This document shows positions 40,333 to 47,900 of a stretch of 64,000 nucleotides of DNA, piece by piece. The notes below the pieces were generated by a model. The model was not told the origin of the DNA. It was given only the letters and a program-made list of their open reading frames with translations, and did no database searches. Both the position numbers and the translations under genes were made by a program. The stretch spans positions 40,316 through 104,315 of the forward strand of contig DAOTCE010000018.1 in assembly GCA_035452965.1 (NCBI GenBank), in the 5' to 3' direction. This DNA comes from Candidatus Paceibacterota bacterium. Lineage in GTDB: Bacteria > Verrucomicrobiota > Verrucomicrobiia > Limisphaerales > UBA8199. How positions within the stretch are numbered: the first letter of the stretch is position 1; each line of letters opens with the position of its first letter.

Positions 40333-42567
40333 ATGAAGAACCTCCTTCCGCTCAGCTTATGGTTCGGCGCGGTGGCACTTTGTGCTGGAACCATGGCCGC
40401 CCACGGTGGCTACGTGACGCCGAGAATTCCACCCACCCCGCTCAACGCTGCAGCCAAATCCGGCACTGAACTGCGTAATACCCCCAATGGCCTAACCACA
40501 ATCTGGTCCGTTACCAGCGTGAACGACGCCGGGCCTGGTTCGCTGCGCGAGGCCATCAGCAGTGCCGCCTCGGGCGACAGCATTAACTTCACGCTGCCGC
40601 TGCCGGCCGTCATTGTTCTGTCCAACACTCTGGTCATTGACAAGGACCTCGGCATCCTCGGTCCCGGTGCGGACGAGCTAACGGTCATGCGCAGCGACTC
40701 CCCGGGCACCCCGGAGTTCCGGGTGTTCGATGTTCAGGCGGGCGTTGTCGCTATCTCGGGGATTACCATTCGCAACGGCGTCGCTTATAGCGGCACGCAC
40801 ATCCACGATAATCTCGGCGGCGGCATCCTTAATCAAGGAACGCTGACGGTCACAGACTGTGTAATCACGGGAAATGTCGCGCCAACTACAGACTGGGGCA
40901 CGAATGTCACCCCGAGCGTCTCGATCGGTTTCGGCGCCGGCATCTTCAGCTATCCCGGCAGCGAGCTCACGATTGCCAACACTACCATCAGCGGTAACCA
41001 CGCCAGCGCCGCCGGCGGTGCGGTTTGCACCTGGTACGCCAACCTTTGCGTCGCCACCGGTTCCACTTTCAGCGGAAATTCAGCCGAGATGCAGGGCGGT
41101 GGGTTAAATCTCCAGGGGTTGAGTGGCAACCTGGAGAACTGCACGTTGAGCGGCAACTCCACTCCGCCGGACGGTCCGGGGAGCGCCTATTTGTTGGTGA
41201 TATGGCCCGGTGAGACCGCCACGCTCAAGCTGACGGCTTGCACCATCTCTGGAAATACCGGCTCAACCAATGGCGCCTGCACCATCGCTTCGGTTTACGG
41301 CAACCCTGGTATCACCAATAAGCTCTTGTCCACCTTGGTCGCGGACAATGAGGGGCCCAACTTCTTCCTGGATGGCAACCCGGTACTGGTATCCCTGGGC
41401 CACAACCTGGACAGCGACGGCACCAGCGGCCTGGTGAACGGTGACAATGGCGACCTGGTGGGCACGGCGGCTGATCCCCTTGATGCCATGCTTGGGCCCT
41501 TGCAGGACAACGGTGGTCACACTTTTACCATACCGCTTCTGCCAGGCAGCCCGGCGCTTGACTCCGGCTCCTGCCAAGATGCCGGCGGAGCGCCGTTGGT
41601 CGTGGATCAACGGGGCTTCACGCGCCCGCAGGGGGGTGGCTGTGACATCGGCGCCTACGAAAGCCAGCCGCTGAACTTGATTTGTCCGCCGGGTGTGGTC
41701 GTTGAATTTATGAGCAGGACGGGGGCAGTGGCTTCCTACAGCGTCACCGTGACAAGCGTTTGCCCGCAAGTGACCACTGTGTCTTCACCGGCGTCAGGCA
41801 GCCTGTTCCCAATCGGGGTGACGCCGGTCCAGGTTCAGGCGACGGACAGTTGCAGCAACAGTGCCCAGTGCAGTTTTACGGTCACCGTGCTGGGCGCGTT
41901 CGGCGTCAAGTCCAACGTCCTGGCCGAACTCACTGCCTTGCGTGCCAGCCTTGATCTCAATCCGCTGCTCGCTTGGAAGTTCGACCTGGCTATCGATCAC
42001 CTGGCGAAATCACTCAATCCCGCATATTGGATTGACCAGACTCATCTTCAGCCCCGAAAAGGCAATATCGCCATGCATGAAGAGATGCTGGCGGTTATTC
42101 TGCTGGAGTGGATCATGGCCTTGCCACACTGCCCGGTGGATCCGGGGGTGCTGCAGGACTTCATCAACCGCATCGTTAAGTGCGACCGGTTACTGGCCGT
42201 CATCTGCATCGAAGACGCTGCCAATGCGGGGCTCCATCCCAAGAAGATTGCGGAGGACCTCGCCATGGTCGCCCGAGGTGATCGCGCGGCCGCGCGCGGA
42301 CACTTTGCCGTTGCCATCGAACACTATCGGAATGCGTGGCGCCATGCGCTCATGTTGCGGCTCCGATGCTTCCCCAATCCCAACGGCACGACCCGGGTGG
42401 AATTCCAGGGCAATAACTGCAAGTCCTACCTCATCGAACGGTCCACGGACATGGCCAACTGGGTGGTCGCGGGGTCATGCGTGGCGGACGCCGAAGGCAA
42501 CGTGGTATTCACTGATCCCAGCCCGCCGCAGCAGCAGTTGCGGTTCTACCGGGCGGCCGAACAATAA
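40333..42567 (+). CDS. exported parallel beta-helix surface protein with HYR-like domain and RFYR C-terminal module
   Basis: About 744 residues with a signal peptide (LPLSLWFGAVALCAGTMAAHG). It begins with WSVTSVNDAGPGSLREAI, the hallmark of CSLREA/choice-of-anchor Q-type beta-helix proteins, and then has repeated helix turns with GNxA and GGGL/GGGI motifs (about 120-430). DIGAYES ends the helix. An HYR-like domain (about 450-530, PPGVVVEFMS..GVTPVQVQATDSCSN) and an unfamiliar helical domain follow; the end (SYLIERSTDMANW..LRFYRAAEQ) is a module also found in two other proteins of this window. A GTG start 12 codons earlier (40297) is possible. Probably cell-surface or secreted; ligand unknown. 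Confidence 0.82.
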   Translation: MKNLLPLSLWFGAVALCAGTMAAHGGYVTPRIPPTPLNAAAKSGTELRNTPNGLTTIWSVTSVNDAGPGSLREAISSAASGDSINFTLPLPAVIVLSNTLVIDKDLGILGPGADELTVMRSDSPGTPEFRVFDVQAGVVAISGITIRNGVAYSGTHIHDNLGGGILNQGTLTVTDCVITGNVAPTTDWGTNVTPSVSIGFGAGIFSYPGSELTIANTTISGNHASAAGGAVCTWYANLCVATGSTFSGNSAEMQGGGLNLQGLSGNLENCTLSGNSTPPDGPGSAYLLVIWPGETATLKLTACTISGNTGSTNGACTIASVYGNPGITNKLLSTLVADNEGPNFFLDGNPVLVSLGHNLDSDGTSGLVNGDNGDLVGTAADPLDAMLGPLQDNGGHTFTIPLLPGSPALDSGSCQDAGGAPLVVDQRGFTRPQGGGCDIGAYESQPLNLICPPGVVVEFMSRTGAVASYSVTVTSVCPQVTTVSSPASGSLFPIGVTPVQVQATDSCSNSAQCSFTVTVLGAFGVKSNVLAELTALRASLDLNPLLAWKFDLAIDHLAKSLNPAYWIDQTHLQPRKGNIAMHEEMLAVILLEWIMALPHCPVDPGVLQDFINRIVKCDRLLAVICIEDAANAGLHPKKIAEDLAMVARGDRAAARGHFAVAIEHYRNAWRHALMLRLRCFPNPNGTTRVEFQGNNCKSYLIERSTDMANWVVAGSCVADAEGNVVFTDPSPPQQQLRFYRAAEQ

Positions 42568-42601
42568 GCACTGCCACCATCTCTTCGGCAATCAGGAATG
42601 C

Positions 42602-42628
42602 AGGGCCGGGCCTGTGATGGCCGGCCCT
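42602..42628. terminator. GC-rich hairpin between convergent genes
   Basis: AGGGCCGG (42602-42609) pairs with CCGGCCCT (42621-42628). No T-run follows on either strand, so termination would be inefficient or Rho-aided. It lies 35 bases after the beta-helix gene. Confidence 0.4.
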
Positions 42629-42752
42629 CGGTTGTCCATGAACCCGTCCACCCGGGACGTATCACCATTGGCCGGCGAGGAAGACAGAGCGACCCCCTGC
42701 GCTGCGTCTATGCCTGTGCGCCGACTGGTCCCGGGCGGCGGGACTTCTGGCT

Positions 42753-44033
42753 TCACGCGGCACTCAAAGACCAAGGCTTGCGCATTGGCCGCGAGAGCAT
42801 CTTATCCGCCTCGGCATCATGTTCGAAGCGTTCAGCTTTCGGATCCCACTTCAGCTTGCGGCCCAAGCGGAGCGAGATGTTGGCGAGGTGGCACACCGTT
42901 GAGACGCGGTGACCTATATCCACTGGAAAGTAGGGGTCCTTACGGCTCTTCACGCACTTGAGAAACTCGTCCATCTCGCCTTCGGGGTTGGTGTAGAGGT
43001 GAATTTCGTTGGGGCCGATGACTGATTTCAGAATATCAGGTGAACTGGCTTCCAGTTCGCCGCGCCAGCCGCGGTTGCCTACCCAGCCGTCGCTGCCAAT
43101 GAACTTGATGCCCGGCGTGCCCGGGACACAGGTCATGATTACCCCGTTGGCATACCGGTAGGTCACATCGTAGTCCTTTACTGTGTCAAAGAGCCCTTCC
43201 GTCCAGTGAGTCCCCTTGCTCTCGACCTCAACCGGCCCGCTGCGTTCGGTGTCATTGGCCCACTGCGCTGTGTCAAATAAATGCGCGCCCCAATCGGGTA
43301 TGATCCCACCCGAGTAATCCCAGATCCAGCGGAAGTTATAGTGCACACGGTCCTTGGTGTAGGGTGCGTAAGGTGCGGGGCCAAGCCACATCTCGTAGTC
43401 AAGGTCGGACGGCACGGGCTGGGGTGTCGGATCGCCCGGGAAGGTGGGGTGTTTGGGGAGAATGACCTCGATCTTCCGGAGCCTGCCAATGCGGCCATTG
43501 CGCACCAATTCGGCCATGCGGTGATACATCGGCAGCGAGCGGTCTTCGGTGCTGGTCTGGAAGACGCGGCGATGCTTCCGGATGGTCTGGATGAGGATTT
43601 TGCCTTCGTCAATCGAGAGGGTGGGCTTTTCGCACTGCACGTCTTTGCCCGCGCGGGCCGCCATGACGCTGATCAGCGTGTGCCAATGGTCCGGTGTTGA
43701 GATCACCACGGCGTCCACATCCGGCCGCGCCAGCACCTCGCGGAAGTCCTTGGACATGGCGCAGTCCTGGTTGTCGTACACTGAATCAACAATGGCCTTG
43801 GCCTTGCGCATGCGCCAGCCGTCCACGTCGCACACCATGAGCACACGAGCGGCGGGGAGTTTGAGGTACTTGTCGAGGTTCCAGCCCAGGCCATGGCCGC
43901 CGATGCCGATGAACCCGACGTTGATCTTGCGGCTGGGCGCGTCGGCTCCCAGCACGGAGGCAGGGATTAAATAAGGCAGCGCCACGCCCGCTGTGGCGGT
44001 CCGCAGAAAGTTGCGTCTCGAAATTCGGTTCAT
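42753..44033 (-). CDS. exported Gfo/Idh/MocA-type oxidoreductase
   Basis: A 426-residue protein with a twin-arginine signal (SRRNFLRTATAGVALPYLIPASVLG). The Rossmann motif is VGFIGIGGHG; the family lysine motif is CEKP (VQCEKPTLSIDEG), with STPDHWHTLISVMA before it and DYSGGIIPDWGAHLFDTAQW in the C-terminal domain. Such Tat-exported members are very abundant in Planctomycetes and Verrucomicrobia and are thought to oxidise or rearrange sugars. It lies near GH29 and GH18 genes, consistent with polysaccharide breakdown, though not co-transcribed with them. Confidence 0.92.
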   Translation of the reverse strand: MNRISRRNFLRTATAGVALPYLIPASVLGADAPSRKINVGFIGIGGHGLGWNLDKYLKLPAARVLMVCDVDGWRMRKAKAIVDSVYDNQDCAMSKDFREVLARPDVDAVVISTPDHWHTLISVMAARAGKDVQCEKPTLSIDEGKILIQTIRKHRRVFQTSTEDRSLPMYHRMAELVRNGRIGRLRKIEVILPKHPTFPGDPTPQPVPSDLDYEMWLGPAPYAPYTKDRVHYNFRWIWDYSGGIIPDWGAHLFDTAQWANDTERSGPVEVESKGTHWTEGLFDTVKDYDVTYRYANGVIMTCVPGTPGIKFIGSDGWVGNRGWRGELEASSPDILKSVIGPNEIHLYTNPEGEMDEFLKCVKSRKDPYFPVDIGHRVSTVCHLANISLRLGRKLKWDPKAERFEHDAEADKMLSRPMRKPWSLSAA

Positions 44034-44209
44034 GCTTGGGGATGAGGTTCTGGTCTTCGAAGATGGATATTAGCAACTACGCGCTTTCCTGGGCGACAGA
44101 AATCCGCGCTGCCAGCTGGCAAGCCGGCACAGACAACGGCGTTCGACCATGCAGCACGCCCTTGACTTTGGCCTGCTCAGTTCGGAAAGTGCGTCAGAGC
44201 CTGACAGCT

Positions 44210-44446
44210 ATGCCATTATACGAATACGAGCTTTGCGACGGGAGCTGCGCGGCGTGCGGCGGGAAGTTCACTTTGCGCCGGCCGCTTTCCGCTGCGCCCC
44301 TGACCAAATGCCCGGCGTGCAAGAAGCCGGTTCGCCGTGTATGGTCGTCCTTCAATTCGCCCAAGAAGCTCTCGATTTCGGACGCGAAGAAAGCCGGATT
44401 CACCGTCCTCAAGCGCGTTAACAAAGGCGAATACGAGCGCCAGTAG
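44210..44446 (+). CDS. FmdB-type zinc-ribbon protein
   Basis: A 78-residue protein. MPLYEYELCDGSCAACGG, with Cys9, Cys13 and Cys16, followed by CPAC (34-37), makes the zinc ribbon of FmdB family proteins. The basic C-terminal helix (SPKKLSISDAKKAGF) is also typical. Its frame extends upstream to 44036, but the ATG at 44210 is the family start. Divergent from the Gfo/Idh gene. FmdB proteins are presumed regulatory; the role is not known. Confidence 0.82.
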   Translation: MPLYEYELCDGSCAACGGKFTLRRPLSAAPLTKCPACKKPVRRVWSSFNSPKKLSISDAKKAGFTVLKRVNKGEYERQ

Positions 44447-44490
44447 GGAACACCTCCGGCCCCGGCAGTTTCCTCCGGCGTCTCATCGGC

Positions 44491-45948
44491 CTAGGGATCG
44501 GGCTTTACAATCTGAGGCGCGCCTTGAATATCGAGGACGACGACCGAGGCAGTGTGGTCCGGCGCGGCGGCGGGCAGATTATTGATGGTGATGGAGTTGT
44601 TTTCAGCGGTGAAGGTTAGCGGCCGGCGGCCATCGAGCATGTGGGCGCGCAAAGGAGTGTTGGCAATCCCCTGCAGCACGAGTTGACGGTTGGTCGGCCA
44701 TTCATAGACGAAGAGGTAGAGGCGCGTGCGGTCCGTGACAGCCTTCCGGCGCAGGTTCTCGAAGGGCTGGGCGGAACGCGGCTGGGAACCGCCGACGTCC
44801 CTGGTGGCGGCGAATTGCTTCTGCGTGCAGCGGCCCCAGGGCGTTTGCTCGAACGGGCTGGCCTGCGTGCCATAGATCGCCTCGCTATTGGCCTTCATCC
44901 ACTTGCCGATGTCTTGCAGGCGCTCGACGCACGCGGCGGGGAACACGCCTTCGGCGGTGGGGCCGACATTGAGCAAGTAATTGCCGCCTTTGCTGGCGCA
45001 GTCAATCAGGTTGCGAATGAGCGTGGTCGAGGACTTCCAGTTCTGGTCGTGTTTGTTGTAGCCCCAGTGGTTGTTCATGGTCATGCACGATTCCCAGTCC
45101 ACGCCGGGGCCAAAGCCGGTGGGCGGGATCTCCTGCTCTGGCGTGCCGTAATCACCAACGCCCTCGGTCCCCTTGTCCATGCCGGCCATGCCCGAGCGGC
45201 CTTTGCCCACGCGGTTGTTGATGATGATGTCGGGTTGGAGGCTGCGCACGTAGTTGTAAAGATCCAAACCGCGCTCGCGCGTCCAGGGCTTCTCCCATTC
45301 GCCGTCAAACCACAAGATGCCGAGCGGGCCGTAGCGGGTGATCAGTTCCCTGAGCTGGGCCTTCATGTAGGCGACGTAACGGTCCATGTCGGGCGTGCCG
45401 CTGGCCTTGTCATTCCAGGCGCGGCGGGTGCCCCAGTCGGGGTGATGCCAATCCATGATGGAATGGTAAAAACAGAGCCTGATGCCGGCGGCGCGGCAGG
45501 TGAGGGCCAGCTCCTTGAGCGGGTCGCGCCGGAAGGGGGTGGACTTGATGCACCAGTCGGTCTGGTCGGAAGGGTAGATGCCAAAGCCGTCATGGTGCTT
45601 GGACGTGATCACGATGTATTTCATCCCGGCCTCCTTGGCGAGGCGGACCCACTCCCTGGCTTTGAACTTCACCGGGTTGAACTGAGCGGCGAACTGCTCG
45701 TATTGGGAGACGGGCATTTTGGTTTCTTCGAGAAACCACTCACCGTAATTCGTCTTCCCGTTCCACTCGCCTGCGGGGACGGCATAAACGCCCCAATGGA
45801 TGAAGAGCCCGAACCGGGCTTCACGGAACCAGGCCATGCGGGCATCACGCTCGGCGGCGGATTCGGCGGCCAGGACAACCAACGGCGCCGCGGTAAGCGA
45901 CAGAAGGGGCAGAAGGAACACGAGTTTTGTGAGCTTCGATGTATTCAT
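44491..45948 (-). CDS. exported alpha-L-fucosidase (GH29)
   Basis: Removes terminal alpha-L-fucose, acting outside the cytoplasm. 485 residues with a signal peptide (VFLLPLLSLTAAPLVVLA). RFGLFIHWGVYAVPAGEW, YIVITSKHHDGFGIYPS and CFYHSIMDWHHPDW are GH29 blocks; the nucleophile Asp lies in ILWFDGEWEKP. GNYLLNVGPTAEG is a further family signature. A C-terminal beta domain follows. Convergent with the FmdB gene over 44 bases. Probably part of glycan or algal polysaccharide use. Confidence 0.95.
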   Translation of the reverse strand: MNTSKLTKLVFLLPLLSLTAAPLVVLAAESAAERDARMAWFREARFGLFIHWGVYAVPAGEWNGKTNYGEWFLEETKMPVSQYEQFAAQFNPVKFKAREWVRLAKEAGMKYIVITSKHHDGFGIYPSDQTDWCIKSTPFRRDPLKELALTCRAAGIRLCFYHSIMDWHHPDWGTRRAWNDKASGTPDMDRYVAYMKAQLRELITRYGPLGILWFDGEWEKPWTRERGLDLYNYVRSLQPDIIINNRVGKGRSGMAGMDKGTEGVGDYGTPEQEIPPTGFGPGVDWESCMTMNNHWGYNKHDQNWKSSTTLIRNLIDCASKGGNYLLNVGPTAEGVFPAACVERLQDIGKWMKANSEAIYGTQASPFEQTPWGRCTQKQFAATRDVGGSQPRSAQPFENLRRKAVTDRTRLYLFVYEWPTNRQLVLQGIANTPLRAHMLDGRRPLTFTAENNSITINNLPAAAPDHTASVVVLDIQGAPQIVKPDP

Positions 45949-46156
45949 AGCGGTCTACGGTTTGGGTTCGTAAATGCAGACCTACCATATCACAGAGCGA
46001 GTGGCGACTGCAAAGCTTGAACAGTCAGCACCATTGCTCGCGCGGTTCTGGCGGTGACGGAGAGAAGCGGGCTGGCTTGCCTGCGGTTGTCGGGCGTTGA
46101 CTTGGCGCTGGCCCTTCCTGCACCGGGGCAACGCTGACCTGGCGGACGAGAAATCT

Positions 46157-47533
46157 CTACGGCGGGGTGCGAACTCGGTAGTAGCGGGGCGACGAACTGG
46201 CCGCTGCGCCAGTATCGGTAACCTGCATCGTGCCCCCTTCGCCCGAGAGGTTGTTGGTGAGGGTATTCCATTCGCCGCCAGCAAGGTTGGTTGTCCACAG
46301 GACGCGGTATTGGGCAAGCGGCATGCTCGAGAACCTCAACACAATATCCTGGCCGTTGTGCCAGACAGCCGTGATGTCCGGCGTCGCAAGGACCGTCTGT
46401 TTAATGGCCTGAAGCAAGGGCTCGCGCTGGCCGGCAGGTTGGGTAGAGCGGTAACCTTGTCCCAGTTCCCAGATCATGACGCCGCCCAGGGCACGGTTGC
46501 GGGCGTAGCTAACTTTGGCCTGGCAGGTATGCTCGTCGTCGTAGGAGATGAACTCGTCGTCAGCGGAGCCGGGATTATCAATGCTGAGGTAAGCGGCTTG
46601 CGCGTCCGAATCCCAATGGTAGATCATCGCATCGTAATATGTGGACATGATGGTCGCGTAGGAAAGCGAGCTGGTGGTCGGCGCCTCGGTCCAGCTTTGG
46701 CGCGGCAAGGCGGCGCCGCCCGTGGAGGTGCCTGAACCACCTGCCCAGCGTTTTCCGTAGAACGCGATGCCGATGCCCAGTTTGCTGGCGGCGACACCGG
46801 CCTCAAGAAAGTCATCTACCATGCCGTCGGCCGATGGGACCAGGCCGCCCGTGCTGGGGAACCGATAGCCCCCATCGTAAATGGGCGCGTTGAACCAAGT
46901 CACCCAGCCGGGCCAGGTGCCGGACAGGCTGTAGGTCATGAGGTTGATCTGGTCGAATTCACTTTGAAGTGCGGCAAACCACCGGGGCTGCTGGGCGGTG
47001 GCCACGGTGAGCAGCCGGCGTGGCTCAAACGCGTTCAACGCCAGACGCAGCTCCTTGACGAAATTGGTGTATTGGTTGGCCTCGGAGGTGTTGAGTGGCT
47101 CCCAGTCAATGTCAATGCCGTCATAACTGTAAGCGTCCATGAAATCCAACAGGTTCGCGATAAAGGTCGCCCGGTTGGGACTGGCCGTCGCCCCTATGAA
47201 ACCGCCCGAGCCGCTCCCGGCGACGCTGATCAGCACCGGCCGGCCGGCCGCGTGGGCTTTAGTAACCACGTCAATCGAGCGGGCGGGGGTCATGCTGTTG
47301 ATGCTTGTGTCAATGCTGCCGTCGGAGTTGGGAGCAATGGAGAAATGGATGACATGTGTCAGCGCACTGAAGTCAACCTGCGAGGCAGGCATGGCAGCCT
47401 GCCGGTAAGCCGGATAATAACCCGTGGTCCACACACCTGCCCAGGCCGGGGGAAGCAGAAAGCACAACGAGGCGGCGAGCGTAAACCCGACCGCAGCGTG
47501 GCGGAGGAAGGCTGCGCCGAACTGCATGCCCAC
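46157..47533 (-). CDS. exported GH18 chitinase-like glycoside hydrolase with RFYR-type C-terminal module
   Basis: A 458-residue protein with a signal peptide (AAVGFTLAASLCFLLPPAWA). The GH18 catalytic DxxDxDxE motif is DGIDIDWEP (Glu as acid); other blocks are THVIHFSIAPN, QINLMTYSLSGTWPGW and GGVMIWELGQG. The last ~75 residues (AVWHNGQDIVLRFSSMPLAQYRVLWTTNLAGGEW..PRYYRVRTPP; two pieces shown) form the same module as in the beta-helix and cyclophilin proteins. Expected to hydrolyse chitin or other beta-1,4-GlcNAc polymers. Confidence 0.9.
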   Translation of the reverse strand: MGMQFGAAFLRHAAVGFTLAASLCFLLPPAWAGVWTTGYYPAYRQAAMPASQVDFSALTHVIHFSIAPNSDGSIDTSINSMTPARSIDVVTKAHAAGRPVLISVAGSGSGGFIGATASPNRATFIANLLDFMDAYSYDGIDIDWEPLNTSEANQYTNFVKELRLALNAFEPRRLLTVATAQQPRWFAALQSEFDQINLMTYSLSGTWPGWVTWFNAPIYDGGYRFPSTGGLVPSADGMVDDFLEAGVAASKLGIGIAFYGKRWAGGSGTSTGGAALPRQSWTEAPTTSSLSYATIMSTYYDAMIYHWDSDAQAAYLSIDNPGSADDEFISYDDEHTCQAKVSYARNRALGGVMIWELGQGYRSTQPAGQREPLLQAIKQTVLATPDITAVWHNGQDIVLRFSSMPLAQYRVLWTTNLAGGEWNTLTNNLSGEGGTMQVTDTGAAASSSPRYYRVRTPP

Positions 47534-47581
47534 TCTTTTACCAGAACTGGGGGCTGGTGTCGAGGTAACTTTGCTGCGGGG

Positions 47582-47736
47582 CTAGTTGGGCGAAGGTTGA
47601 GACGACGAGGACAATTCAGGTTCGGGCTGGACGAGCGGGATGACCAGCGCATTGGGCTGGAGGTGCTTCTGTGCGACAGCCTTGGACTGTGACGGGGTAG
47701 CACGTTCGTAGCGGGCGTCTTTGCTGTCGGTGTAGT
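47582..47736 (-). pseudogene. fragment of an M16 peptidase gene (3' end only)
   Basis: The minus-strand frame reads YTDSKDARYERATPSQSK then AVAQKHLQPNALVIPLVQP, which matches the last ~47 residues of the M16 protease at 53757-56342 (YTDTEDALYEAVTLDQLK, IAQKYLLPNALVISLVQP). Nucleotide similarity is high over about 110 bases. Nothing upstream of 47736 continues the match, so this is a truncated duplicate or a remnant of a lost paralogue. It lies in the gap between the GH18 gene and the LRR-thioredoxin gene (47534-47900). Confidence 0.75.
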
Positions 47737-47900
47737 TGATAATTACGTCGCACCGAGGAAACTGGGAAGCACTCCCTGATCGTCCAGCACACCTGCCGTT
47801 ACGCGGCGGAATGCAGAATGGCGAAGCGGGACGCATCGCCCCCGAGATGGGGCGGACCAGTTCATCCGGCATGCCTCCGGGTTGACCCGCCGGTTTTGGC

